64,000 nucleotides of DNA from Trichoplax sp. H2 (Eukaryota > Placozoa > Uniplacotomia > Trichoplacea), in the NCBI GenBank assembly GCA_003344405.1, contig NOWV01000006.1, positions 1 through 64,000 on the forward strand, written 5' to 3'. How positions within the stretch are numbered: the first letter of the stretch is position 1; each line of letters starts with the position of its first letter. The position numbers and the translations under genes are program-made. The notes beneath the pieces were generated by a model. That model was given only the letters and a program-made list of their open reading frames with translations, was not told the origin of the DNA and did not search any database. Shown piece by piece: positions 31,101 through 43,197 of the stretch.

Positions 31101-34100
31101 TTAGTAAGACCGCATTATTGGCATCGATAAAATGCTACAGCATGAGTATATACGCGTATACTGTACTTTTATATAAATGTCGGACGTGATATTATTCGAT
31201 TATGTGACCTATAATTTCTTTTTCTAAATTTTATTATAAAAATCAGATAGCAATAAAGTACAGTTTATGATAAACTATTATTACATTTTATTTCAATATT
31301 GGCAGAAATAAGGTAGCACATTAAATTGTTTCTGGTACAAAGAGAGTACTCTAAAACTGTAATGAATGGCACGCAGTTTCGTATAAATGGTCATGCATGC
31401 TTCCTTAACCAATTAGTACCCTACAAAAAGTATTATTTAAATTTTTGATACCTATAAAAGTAAGGTAGTATCGCCAGTATAACTACTACAAACATGATCA
31501 AATACGCGTAGAGATCAAAGTTATGATATTCTTACTAGCAGATTTATTCCAAAATACTTTAATTTTTTAATTTTTTATAAGCTAATAACTTTTATGTAGG
31601 TTTTGACATAAAAACTTAACAGCAGCCGTTATAAATGTTGAAATAATTGTGAATTTATCAAGACCTTCGAAAAACATGATAAGAATTGTATAAATTTTAA
31701 ATTTGATTAATTAGCGATGTAGTAATAGCAATAGCACTGAGAATATTCGTTAACATCGTCAGTATTACCGTATCTAATTACTATTCCTTATTGCCAACCG
31801 CAAAAGTTAAAATATTATTTTGCTGCAATGAAGATAAATTTATGGAAGGTCATTTTTCTGAAATAGAGAAAAAAACTTAGTTCATTGATATAGGCAATTT
31901 TAATCTACACGTATATCAAACAACAATGACAATGATTAGTGACAATAATTTTCACAAGAGGGACTGAGCTTTGCGCAATGCTGTGGCTTTCATTATTGCC
32001 ATAGCATCTGTTCGTAAACTCCGAAACATCTAAATTTCACTATAGACATTAAAATAATGATTACCAGTTCCTGAAAATTTATCCATCTTTATACATACGA
32101 ATAATCATGTAATTACTATATATATGAACGTGACCGTATGCGAAGCCGGTCCTTTTGCAAACTGCCCAGTTTGCAAAATGACCGATTTCGCATACTGTCA
32201 CGTTCAATTTATAAAGGAATACGAAGGAGTAGTTCCAACACGCCCCATTTTTACTATTATGTACAACATTTTATAATTTTATAGATGTTAATCGTTTATT
32301 TCATAGATTGGATATTGTAGTTTGGATGTTGTATGATCTATATCAAAGTTATTAAGAAAGAAATTAGTGTCGACAATTTCCTAGTTTGACTAAAGAATTT
32401 TCAGCAATTGATAATACAATATCGAAAAAGTTAATCGGATACCAAAAATAAGATAAAGGTAGAGGAAGCTATGAAGACTATAATTTGTGAAGAACTATCT
32501 AGGGGATAATGGTAAGGTCAAAAGACTCATTACGTTTTCGAACTGAATTAGTGTGTGGATAATCTTAGCTTTAATTAGATCGCTTATGCAACCTTAATTT
32601 ATAATTTATCTTGACCTCTGAATCTTTTCATTTGTTTGTCATTGGCTCAGATTTGATCCCTATAAATCAAGCCGCCAGTTATTATAAGTTTATTAAGAAT
32701 GTAATATAAAATTTTTGCCCTTTGAAACTACGTGGATAGAATTTTAATAGCGACCGCCGGTAATGTATTCCATAATTTATTTGATAACATTCTGATAAAT
32801 GAGGTAACCTTAATATAACTCGTTTTTTAAGAATAATATCCTGATCATTCATATTAAGTCTATTCATGGCAAGTTATGCCATCGACTCCTGAAGCTGAAT
32901 CATCATTACTTGTAAAGTAAATCAACGACTGCACACTTGATAAAAATTTTTGCCGTATTAAAATGTGTTAAAATTTATGCTCAATCTGGCATAGTAGAAT
33001 AGCATGATGGCTATTCTACTAATATGCCTCAAATTTACTGTTAATTAACATTATGATCTGTGATTTATTTTTATTAATTAATTAGATTTACCTATAACAT
33101 TACATATTAAATCTTTTATTTACTGATATCATTGTATCTCTTGGGTGATTGCAATACGCTATTTATTTCGACTAGTCGTTGAATAATAATATAATCAGAC
33201 AATTGTAAGACCTGAAAGGACTTTTAATTTGAGACCGTCTTGAATGTTTCATAATTGTTTGTGAAGTAATATAAATGAATTAATGAAATTTCGGGTTTTA
33301 GACGTCATTTTGCTGCTTACGTAACATGCGTTCACCTTATATTTAGATAACGATTAATAGCTAATCAATTTATTCCTGAACTTAAAAAATCTTTAATTTT
33401 AATTGTTCTTACATTGGCTAATAATGTGCAGGTAGCTATAAATTGAATATCGCCAACTGTAGGTGAAATAATTACGTAAAAATTGCATATTAATACCTTG
33501 AAATTACTAACAATAAAATTGTTCACAAACATTGGCTGTTGTAATTAAAATAATTGATTCGCTAATACTTTATAATATTATAATTAATTTGAAAGGGTTC
33601 AAAGCAGCTAACAAATATTATTATGATAATTAAATACTGTACCTATAGAATCTAGCTGAATAGATTTGATGACGCAATTTAAAGTGATTCTGTATTCATA
33701 CGCGATCTATCATCATAGCTCATTTAAACCGTCATCTACTCCATGTAAGATTAATAACTATCGAAAAGATACTAGGTGTAGTATTAAAAATAGTGTTAAT
33801 CTGGTATAATCTAAGAAAACTATACTAATCTCTATCCATATGTTACTGAATGTATCATTTATATACATGACCCCTTATACGATGAGTTAGAAGCCCGTCA
33901 ATGATCTATTTATATTAATACATCTCTCTTTTGTTATTTATTTTGCTTATTACTTTCCTTATCTTTCTCGGCCAACTATGATATGATCGAAATAAAATGA
34001 AGTGAAGATGGTTAAAAAAAACTATTAATTATAAACACCGCTATTATTTATTTACAGTTAGTTAATCATTGCTTTTAGGAATCACATTATAAGAGGAAAA

Positions 34101-34124
34101 ATAAACGTTTACATAGAATAAAAA
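28153..34124. other. 6-kb AT-rich intergenic region
   Basis: This is the longest gene-free stretch, between the divergent DOMON-like gene and the GPCR gene. Open frames are short and unremarkable. The only structured feature I find is the hairpin at 32125-32206. Both upstream promoters must lie at its ends. Confidence 0.6.
32125..32206. other. 82-nt near-perfect hairpin
   Basis: A 40-nt left arm (32125-32164) and a 40-nt right arm (32167-32206) are reverse complements at 36 of 40 positions, with a 2-nt centre. The tips read TGAACGTGAC and GTCACGTTCA; the inner stem is TTTTGCAAACTG against CAGTTTGCAAAA. The mismatches are spread out, at positions 11, 21, 22 and 28 of the left arm. The size and imperfect pairing resemble a microRNA precursor, but a small palindromic transposon remnant would look similar. 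Confidence 0.85.
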
Positions 34125-35141
34125 ATGATAGCTAATAACAGTATCGATCGAACACGACAGTTTCAGATGATTTTTTTATTTGGCCTGACTCTACCCTGTA
34201 ATTTGGTCTTAATTCTAGTCAATATTAGCATAAGCGCTGCAATCTTTCAACTATCATTATTTCGACATCGAATTTATTGCTTTACTGTGAGTATCATGTT
34301 TTCAGATATAGTAAATGCAATCTTTGCTATTGCTAACGTGACGGTAAATGCTTTAACTATAAATCGTACAAATACATTGCAATTAGAAAAGATTTCATGC
34401 AAAATTATTCATGCCATATTTTGGTCATCCTATTGCGTATCAATATTCTCGTTTACTGTCATCGCTGTTGAACGTTATTTAATAATACGAGGAGCTGATC
34501 ATGACTTTGAAGGATCGCGCAGCAGTAGAGGTGTTAATGTTAGTAATAATGATACCCTGATTATACAATTATGTCTTGTGTGGTTTCTTTCAATGCTAAT
34601 AGGTGGTTTATGTGTACCACTTGTAAGTTATAATCCTTTTTCACTTTATGCTCGCTGTGATTATATTGCAATCGAAGGATATTATACCACAATCTACTTT
34701 ACAACGCTTGCTATCGTATTTTGCTTACTTCCCATTAGCATTATATTGTATTGCTATGTCTATATCTTTGTTAAAATTTCAACACCATCCAGAAATTGGC
34801 TAGCTTTGAATACTTTAAGACTTAATCGTTATTCTCGCCGATATCATCTTATACGATTACCATTTGCAACTACCGTTATTTTTGTAGTGTTGGTAATTCC
34901 TTTGATAATCATTATACCTATAGCAACAATTGCTGGACAAAGCCTTCGTCAATTTGCGAATAGTCATGCTGCGAAAGAGCTCGCACTAGCTACAGCGCAT
35001 TTAATGTTTTATTCAGCACCTGCTGTTAATCCAGTGGTAATTTTAATTATCAACAAACGCATACGTCGCAAGGTTAAAGAAGGTTTTTCAATCCTTAAAT
35101 GCAAATCTGCCAGGCATATTCGTAGAGTAGAACCTGTCTAA
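34125..35141 (+). CDS. Class A (rhodopsin-like) G-protein-coupled receptor
   Basis: One uninterrupted 338-codon frame encodes seven hydrophobic segments at about residues 15-40, 49-74, 92-114, 144-167, 187-213, 246-272 and 285-309. Class A marks include Asp61 in helix 2 (FSDIVNA), Cys92 at the top of helix 3 paired with Cys178 in the second outer loop, ERY at 116-118 in place of DRY, Trp153 in helix 4, Pro203 in helix 5 and Asn302-Pro303 in helix 7. Helix 7 reads NPVVI, so the Tyr of NPxxY is missing, and helix 6 lacks the CWxP toggle. Basic residues follow helix 7, with one Cys (KCK) as a possible palmitoylation site. Asn4 and other N-terminal sites may be glycosylated. The ligand cannot be inferred. 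An intronless receptor suggests expansion by retroposition or an ancestral single-exon clade. Confidence 0.93.
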   Translation: MIANNSIDRTRQFQMIFLFGLTLPCNLVLILVNISISAAIFQLSLFRHRIYCFTVSIMFSDIVNAIFAIANVTVNALTINRTNTLQLEKISCKIIHAIFWSSYCVSIFSFTVIAVERYLIIRGADHDFEGSRSSRGVNVSNNDTLIIQLCLVWFLSMLIGGLCVPLVSYNPFSLYARCDYIAIEGYYTTIYFTTLAIVFCLLPISIILYCYVYIFVKISTPSRNWLALNTLRLNRYSRRYHLIRLPFATTVIFVVLVIPLIIIIPIATIAGQSLRQFANSHAAKELALATAHLMFYSAPAVNPVVILIINKRIRRKVKEGFSILKCKSARHIRRVEPV

Positions 35142-35578
35142 ATCATAAATTATGAGTGATGGATAAAAATCTGCCAACGAAATGGCTGTATCTTTATTCT
35201 ATGTTGCTAAATTGATTTCGAGTAAAATTTCTGCTACAATTATGCAAATCCGATCGATAGACATGATATCCATATCGTATACTAAAAATAATATTATAGG
35301 CTAAATGTATAAAATAATATTAATTTATACTGTACGTATACATGTTTGTCCATGTCGTCGATGGGTAACATTTAGTTAATGTCAAGAGCTTTATGAAGGA
35401 TCTTAGTTGATTTTCTAAGGGTTATGCATAGATGATGAATTTATCTTTTTAAAATCTTCAATTATTGTAAAGCATCCTGGTTAATTTAACATTCCACAAT
35501 CTTTCACTACTCTTAAAAATTTCTTTGCTATCATTTGTAACAGATTATATATCGGAATATATTTTCAAATTAAAGCCC

Positions 35579-35584
35579 AATAAA
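35579..35584 (+). promoter_or_regulatory. Candidate poly(A) signal AATAAA of GPCR gene
   Basis: The first canonical AATAAA I see after the GPCR stop codon lies about 440 bases downstream. It is inferred from position alone. Confidence 0.35.
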
Positions 35585-36184
35585 GCAATAATCAAACATA
35601 TGAGAATATTCTGTAAATAATTTTTTTTCCAATTACAATCTTTGATATTCTTGCGTGTGTATTCATAATTAATAGCTACTATTGTGACTAGGCACATAAT
35701 AGATTGGAATGGAAAAGTTGTGGTTGCTAACGATTACGTAGACCAAATTTCATCAATTTAATTAGTTGACAAGAAATTTGATTTTACTTATGGCCTCTAA
35801 AGGGCAGCATAGATGTACTGCTTATCTGGATAGCTTACCATATGATCATGAGTCACTAGAAAAATAGGTTCTCTTTTAGAGGTTCATGCTATTAATGATA
35901 TGCCTGTCATATAATATTGATATAATTGCTGTACATTATTTAAAATATACCCTTCACTCTTAGTAATTTATGAAATTTCCACATTTATGTTAATATTTAC
36001 TACGAAAAGCTAACATGACTGTTACTTTTGGTGTAAGACATTCTTTATTTCGTAAACATGTTAAAATTTTCCGATTTTCTACTTGTAATTACAATATCAC
36101 GCTAACAAGAAAATCTTGCTTTCGTAAGATACTAGTACAAACTCACGTCGCTTTGCTGACGGTTTACGTTAATGTACTTATTTG

Positions 36185-38878
36185 TTAATAATTAACAGAT
36201 AGTATTACCATTCGACATTATATATATCCCGGTAATAGCCAGGCACTACTATATTCGCAGCTATGCTTGTAGAATGCTACTTTTCAATAATGCATTGACG
36301 GATGAAATGCTATATTAAGATTAGTTCATGGTCCAAAGCACATTATGATAACTAATGTACGGTGATGGACATACCAAATTAAGATTAGCAGGTACTGTAA
36401 AAAAGATATTGATAGTGCGGTACAATATCCTTAGTACTGCGGTCAATTCTACACCCATTATGATAATGTGTCTAAGGATCGCTTACTCTGTCAATAAAAC
36501 CGTTATAAGAAAATGGAACAATCAAAATGGCCGTGTAGAAAACTCTATAGAAAGATTTTTATGTTTATTCAATTTTCATCAGAGTACCTTATCCAAAATT
36601 TAGCCTCTTTAATAAAATAAATAAAGAATGCCACCCATCCACCCTTTTAAACGAGCAGCGCGGGGTATTCATACTACTGTTCGATGACTGATTATGGGTT
36701 CATTTTAATAGGTCAGTATAAGATTCTTCAGTACTTTTTACCTCAAGATTTCTTCATGTAAAACCAATAGCTCTAAGATTTTTAATGGTATTTTGGCTTC
36801 TAGATTTACTATCGAGTAGAGAATTCTTTGTTTTAATATATAATAAAATGGATTCTTCTTTTTTATTTCAGTACTATAGGCGCGTATATACTATACATAA
36901 TTACTGCATCGAAGTTTTTTGATTTTTTACTGACTTGTGTGAATACTATTACATTTCTAACAATATGATACTGGCTGGAAAATTTTGGAATTGAATTGCC
37001 TATTCTATATTTTATGAGCATTTTACCTTAGAAATATCGATTACAATACTTAATAATGGATCACAATAGAATTTATCTCGATTGAATAATATTCAAAAGT
37101 TGAAAAGCAATCAGCTTTGTTTTATTCTATTGGTGTCCAATTTACTCTTCGAAAGTTAATTTTTGATTTGAAAGGATGATACAATAAAAAAAGATCATTT
37201 AATAAAGGAAAAAATTCATTTCACTATTTAAGATGAATATTATTGATATAAGATTGAAATAATATTATTATTTCATTCATTTCCAACGTAAGAGATACTC
37301 AAAAATCGTCGAAATTGGATTGCTTGATATTTATCAAGAGATCAAAGTGTCATTGATGGCTATTAAATATGTTCATTATTCATTGACTTTGGTAGTTTTT
37401 GCTCTCATTTTATGAGGAATTGCTACCAGTTTTTCCTTTGTCACAATAGTCATGCACTTCATTTTGTTCTGCTAGCATTAGACTTAGCTTCATAATTTTA
37501 ACTATAAGGGTCATAGATCGCGGTTATACAAAAATTTCATTAAAAAAGAATTAAAAAGGAGTTCTTCAATGTCTTTATTACAAGTCTTAGCTGTTATTTG
37601 CACCCAAATTATAATCATGATGCTCTTTCGGTCAATTTTGAATAATGGAAAGTACTGCCATAATAAATAAAGTACTTCTATGGAACTTATCTAATTGATT
37701 ACCTAGTCAAATTGCAATCTATTAATAAATATAAAATTGATTCATAATTGCTTTAGTGAAATTTTTTGTTCTCGATCTCTTTATTGGGAAGAATAAAGTT
37801 GCTACCGTCAGCGTTATTGTCTAGAGAACTTGACAACTTGTCCATCAACTATTAACGGTATGAATTCTTGTGCAAAATAAGAAATAAAAATAAAATAATA
37901 ATGTTGCTACGATAAGAATTTACTAGATTGTTATTTGTAAGATTATACGATCACACACTAGCACAGGGACCTTAATTATTAACTTAGTTTATTTTTGATA
38001 GTTCAACAAGACAAATCTTGAAGGCAGTTTATAATCATAGAAGTAATAGAGCTCAACGTGATATACTGTTTAAAGCTGTATGATATGGGTTCATTTCAAT
38101 AGGTCAGTATAAGATTCTTATAGCACTTTTTACCTCAAGAAGGCAGTTTATAATTATAGAAGTAATAGAGCTCAACGTGATATACTGTTTAAAGCTGTAT
38201 GATATGGGTTCATTTCAATAGTTCAGTATAAGATTCTTACAGCACTTTTTACCTCAAGATTTCTTCATGTAAAACGAATAGCTCTAAGGTAGTCATTTCT
38301 GCAGAGTACTAGTTTTTAAAATAGTATTCATTATATCGCTAAGGGTGGATACTGGGCCTTTCAATTTTGATTTGATGTAATACTCTAATGAAAATTGAAT
38401 AAGCATAGAATCTTTATAGAGTTTTCTACACAGCCCTTTTGATTGTTACATTTTCTTATAACGGTTGTTATCGACAGAGCAAGCGATCCTTAGACACATT
38501 ATCATGATTGGTATACAATTGGCCACAATACTAAGGACATTGGACCGCATTGTCGATATCTTATAGTACGTCTTAGACACATTATCATGATTGGTATAGA
38601 ATTATAGAATTAAAATTGACCGCAGTACTAAGGACATTGCACCGCACTATCGATATCTTTTTTACCGTCCCTGCTAATCTTAACTTGGTATGTCCATCAC
38701 CGTACATTAGTTATCATAACGTGCTTTGGACCATGAACTAATCTTAATATAGCATTTCCTTCGTCAATGCATTATTGAAAAGTGGTATTCTACAAGCATA
38801 GCTGTGAATATAGTAGTGCCTGGCTATTACCGGGATATATATAATGTCGAAATGGTAATACTATCTGTTAATTATTAA
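36185..38878. mobile_element. Large inverted-repeat (fold-back) element
   Basis: The left arm, 36185 to about 36590, is repeated in reverse complement at about 38390-38878. The outer ends are TTAATAATTAACAGATAG and CTATCTGTTAATTATTAA. Arms share CCGGTAATAGCCAGGCACTA, TGGTCCAAAGCACATTATGA and GGTGATGGACATACCAA. The right arm has an internal 83-bp duplication (CTTAGACACATTATCATGA at 38489 and 38572). The 1.8-kb centre encodes no transposase that I can see, so this is a non-autonomous element or a large inverted duplication. A short open frame at 36355-36603 lies within the left arm and is not a gene. Confidence 0.85.
38021..38270. repeat. 119-bp direct duplication within fold-back element
   Basis: AAGGCAGTTTATAAT starts at 38021 and 38140, a 119-bp spacing. 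Each copy ends in GGGTTCATTTCAATAG then CAGTATAAGATTCTTA (from 38087 and 38206). A third, older copy of this end segment lies at 36696 just inside the left arm, so it is repeated three times in the element. Confidence 0.9.
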
Positions 38879-39689
38879 GAAATGGATCTGCTCTAATTCG
38901 ATATTATGACTAATAACTCCGGCTACAATTTATAATATCCATGGATGATTGAATATTGAATAGAATGATGAATTTCGTAACGATTGATTTTGGATTATGA
39001 TGATTATTACTTTTACTATGACTAGGAAGGTATTTCAAAGATAAAATAGCAGGGGCAATACCTAAGTAAGAAGTATTGTGATAGAGAAATTGTTCAAGCA
39101 GACTAGGGAGTACAATACAAAGATTAAAAGTGATTTTGTTTAATCCTTATTTTTTGAATAAAGGACATCAGGTGTAACTATTTCCAGAATAATTAAAAAA
39201 ATATTACCAATTTATTATACTTTAATTATATTATCCGTTATAAATCAAAATAATAAGTAATGAAGAATAATAGTTGTATCTCACCGTATTAAATAAAAGG
39301 CAACAACTCAATCCATTTCTACACCCACTTTTGCTTGGAATCTAAAGCGTCAAGTTGATGACCATCTTTATTCTATAGAAATTTTAATGGACAATTGACT
39401 GAAATTACAATTGAGCATTTAGGGATCTGGAAGTTATCGTACTGAATCCCTCCCATTCTTCTTGAATGTATTCGATAATTGATAAGTGAATAGTCAAGGC
39501 ATAATGACTTAATTCCATATCCAGTCATGAATAGATTGGCGTCGAATAGGTTCCCATGAATTATTAAAATCTCTCACATGTCTCAATCATGCTTTTCATC
39601 AAGTCTATACCATTAAAGTAGTGGTAGCAGTTCAAGTCATGACATCTAATTCCTGTCTAGACTATAGATGAGTTATTTTACATCAGATC
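38879..39689. other. Intergenic region, nothing supported
   Basis: This is AT-rich sequence between the two inverted-repeat elements. I see no coding frame or repeat here. Confidence 0.5.
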
Positions 39690-40080
39690 TACATCTCAAG
39701 GAAACGTTCAGATATCTAATATACGCGCACTTGAAAATTGGACTGGTTGCTAGTAGTTATGGATATCTTCATACATATGTTTATACTCAACTTTATGTCT
39801 ACCATTAACAAAAAGGACTTTAGGCCTTTTGAGCTTTCAATATAGGATAACATTGGCAGATAAACGGATGCAATACTAAATCCAGAATCTCCGTTATTCT
39901 ATGTTAGAAAGTACTGTTTTGAAAGCTCATGATGCCTAAAGTCCTTTTTGCCATTGTAATATTAATAACAAACATCAAATTGGGCATGAACATATGTATA
40001 AACATATCCATTACCATTGCAACGAATTCAGTTTTCAAGTATCATCGATGTCTGACAGTTGCCTTTTGATGCAAGACAAT
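39690..40080. mobile_element. Second fold-back / MITE-like element
   Basis: The left arm from about 39690 pairs with a reverse-complement right arm ending about 40080. The best-matching blocks are CAAAAAGGACTTTAGGC then GAGCTTTCAA (39809-39840) against TTGAAAGCTC then GCCTAAAGTCCTTTTTG (39919-39950). An outer block, TGGATAT then CATATGTTTATA (from about 39760), pairs with GTATAAACATATCC (ending about 40012). The match weakens outward and has small indels. No coding sequence is present. The exact ends and any target-site duplication are uncertain. Confidence 0.75.
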
Positions 40081-41464
40081 GATGAGATTGATTGGCGTTG
40101 AAATCAATACATGAATTATATTGACTATAGCTGTCTAGCAATGCAAATCAGCACTATTAATAGAATAGTAGGAGCTTTGAAGAGAATAATCAATTAATCC
40201 ATAATTGCCATTTTTGATCTCTGTTAGTGTTGAAATGTCGTCAATATTTTCTATACAATTTGACAGATGGGTATTTGTTATGGATGTTTGGTTGAGCGTA
40301 TTCATGTCTAGAGAATAGGTTATTGTAGAATGGTAATTGGCTAAAGCGATCAACTCTGCGTTGATGACGACTTTCAATTTATACGAAAATTTCAATATGA
40401 TCATTCTGCATTAGTGATTGATTGATTGTATGGCAATACGAGTAAGGATTAGAATAAAGTCATGAAAGATGGAAAATAGCAACTGGAATAATCACGTCAA
40501 TAATATCTATTTAATAATTGAAGGATGTGAATTCTACTATCTCAATCAAAGGCAAATTAATTGCTCGCTTCATTGATTTCCATAATTCAAATCAGCTGTT
40601 ATAATATATTCACCGATTGTCTGTATAGTTATAGAATGATCAAGTATTGAGAATGACATTAGGTAGGTGAAAAATTGATAACATCGCCATAAAGAAGGAA
40701 AACATGCAAAAATGACTATTAAAACAAATCTAGTTTATTGCTTTATTGACTGTAAGATGAGATAGACGCATATGATGAATTGTATATTACAGTATTTTTT
40801 AACGTCATTTCCACCAACTTTCCATCTGATTCATTTTTGTTGGATAACAAGTGTAGATTGGACAATCGCTTAGTGGAAAGATATATAGTACGGTATATAA
40901 GTAAGAGTGCCTACTGCCTAGCGTTTGAAAGGGAGGCGCCTATGCAAATTTCAATAGTGCTGTAGTACTCTATTTTGATTAATTAAACAAAGTTTTATTG
41001 ATTGATAAAATTCACGTGGAGAATTCGCAGCAGCATATGAATAAATTTTTCTATTCTATTTAGATCATGAAAATGATATACTTTTATTGTACACATACAT
41101 GTACAGCCAATAGTAAAATTTTGGATCATGAAAAATGATATACTTTTATTGTACACATGTACAGCCAATAGTAAAATTTTGACTGTACAGAGAGAGAGAA
41201 AAAAAAAAAATAGCAACAGTAAACAGTGCATGAGTTTTTGTCAAAGAGAGAAGAATTTATAAAGTGCAGTCTATGTGCATTTTTAACAGGAACTATCTAT
41301 GAACTTGGAATAGTATTGTCATAGACTAGATACAAAACATCCTTTCATTCTACTATCATGAATACCAATGATTACTTTTAACTTTTTACATGTCGAACTT
41401 TGAAACAATGCTCAAGAATCATAGTGAAACGTTTGAATGGACAAATAAATACATAAATACTGGC
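40081..41464. other. Intergenic region
   Basis: This lies downstream of the SDR gene (-). It contains the 61-bp duplication at 41063 but no gene I can support. An 89-codon minus-strand frame at 40135-40404 has no motif and no conserved look. Confidence 0.55.
41063..41183. repeat. 61-bp tandem duplication
   Basis: GATCATGAAAATGATATACT starts at 41063 and, with one extra A, at 41124. The units share CTTTTATTGTACACAT and GTACAGCCAATAGTAAAATT. The first copy has four extra bases in its ACATACATGTAC part. Confidence 0.9.
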
Positions 41465-42629
41465 TTAAATAGCTCGACAAGGTGCAGGAAATTGTCCACT
41501 GATGTACAAGATGTGATCACTAATGAACGACGGAAGATAGGCCATTAAGGATAGTATATTGGCTTCCAAACCTACCAGATATCGTTCGCGAGGTTTAGGG
41601 GAGAATAAGGCATCTTTGATAGCTTTGGTTACTTTAGCGATATTATTGGAAGCACGGGATCGATTGAATTCAGTTATTTTCTTGACACCTAAATGAGAAA
41701 GAGACGACGAAGATTGTTTTCGATTCAATTCAATCATAAACTCAATTGTATCCAATTGGTTTGAAGTATTTTAATAGTAATGCGTGATGGAGAATAGATT
41801 CTTTTATGCATTGGTATACAGTACATGTATTGTAATCTAAAGTACTGGCAATGATTGATGATAGCAAGAACGATTGATTACCTTCTTTTGCAAAATGGTC
41901 GCCATAATCTTGACGTATTGTGTTATTACAGTTATGATAAAGTTGTAGGAATTCATCTTCTAAATTATCTAATATATGAGTCTTGAAAAAACCAGGTTCA
42001 ATAATGTGTACCGATACATTGAATAGTTTCATTTCTCGGCGTAATGAATCGGAGAAGGCTTCGACAGCAAATTTGGACATGCTGTAAGATGCAGAATAAG
42101 GCACACTAAATCTGCCTAGCATACTCGCCAAGTTGACAATTCTTCCTTGATCGATTTTAATCAACGGTAGCATTGCTTTGGTCATTTCAACCATACCAAA
42201 AACATTAACATTGAAAATTTGTCTCAATTTGGATAGTGGTGTCCATTCGATAGCCCCTGTGGATGCGATACCAGCATTATTGACCATACCCCATAAGCCT
42301 TTCCCCATAGGTAAGTGTTTTCCAACGAGATCGACAGCACGATGAATATCATCACTGTTGGTCACATCGACTATGATAGGATAAAGACGATTACTACATA
42401 TGCTTGTTAAATCTTCTACACCTCGTTTAGTTAAGCAACAAGCAATAATATTGCAACCACATAGATCTAATTCAATGGATAACTTTCGGCCGAATCCGCT
42501 ATCACAACCTGTAATAAGAACATATTTATCGTCCAAGTTTTTGATTTGAGGTCGAGGTGACCAATAGATGATGGCTGCAACAACAAATAAAATCAGGCCT
42601 AACATGGCCAGTACTACCCATTCATTCAT
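41465..42629 (-). CDS. SDR9C-type retinol/hydroxysteroid dehydrogenase
   Basis: Two exons, 41882-42629 and 41465-41688, join in phase 1 to give 323 residues. A hydrophobic N-terminal anchor (about residues 5-23) precedes a Rossmann domain with the cofactor motif TGCDSGFG at 40-47. NNAG is at 117-120. The catalytic Ser169, Tyr182 and Lys186 sit in NLASMLG and YSMSK, and EPGFFKT starts at 211. TGCDSGFG and the nearby GLWGMVNNAG are typical of the SDR9C group (RDH5/RDH16, HSD17B6, BDH1), which oxidise retinol, 3-hydroxysteroids or 3-hydroxybutyrate with NAD, mostly at the endoplasmic reticulum. The C-terminal RERYLVGLEANILSLMAYLP segment is also family-like. The substrate cannot be decided. Human members run 317-343 residues, so the length is normal. 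Reading through the first exon past its GTAATC donor would give a false 295-residue protein. Confidence 0.93.
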
Positions 42630-43197
42630 GGTAAAGAGGAATGATTGACTTTTTTTTAGCTATGATTTGTCAACTAGAATAACCTTATGTAGTGTAGAGA
42701 GCCCAATCCAGGGCTGCACACTGCATCATCACGCCAACTTGCTGGACGCCATTCCACAGTCTATCGAGTATGAGGACAAAAGGTGATTGAAGGAAGTCAG
42801 CGTTCTGGTGATGCTTCCCAATGGATTTCAGTGTATGATACAGTAGATTGTATGCTATACAAGTCCTCTACAATGTGGCGCAGCTATTGTATCGTATGGG
42901 TTCGCTTTTGTTGCGCTAATACTAGAATAGTAAAAGCTACCCTTATTAAGGACTAAAAGCATTTCCAGTAGTTCTTGCTACAGTATAGCAAGCGATGAGC
43001 GAGAGATTGGCTAATAATATCACACTGTCCACCGTGCTTATTTTGTTTTCAGATGTAGAAAATGGCAAAAAATATTGCTGAAACGAACGTAAATATACTG
43101 CACTTTATGTAGCTCGAGTCTGTCCAATGTCCACGCAAGAACAGTCAAAGCACAGAATGATAATAATAATTATTATATTATTCTGAATTACTATGTG
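42630..43197. other. Upstream region of SDR gene, no gene seen
   Basis: This presumably contains the SDR promoter. Scattered TACAGTA and TACTGTA motifs are present. Nothing else can be supported. Confidence 0.5.

Noticed and set aside
36355-36603. 82-codon plus-strand open frame
   Set aside because: It lies wholly in the left arm of the inverted-repeat element and is broken in the right-arm copy.
40135-40404. 89-codon minus-strand frame
   Set aside because: It has no recognisable motif, overlaps no exon chain and partly reflects the edge of the fold-back element.
41689-41755. ATG-initiated start of the second SDR frame
   Set aside because: The frame upstream of 41688 is intron; the C-terminal SDR residues begin after the TTTAG acceptor and join exon 1 in phase.
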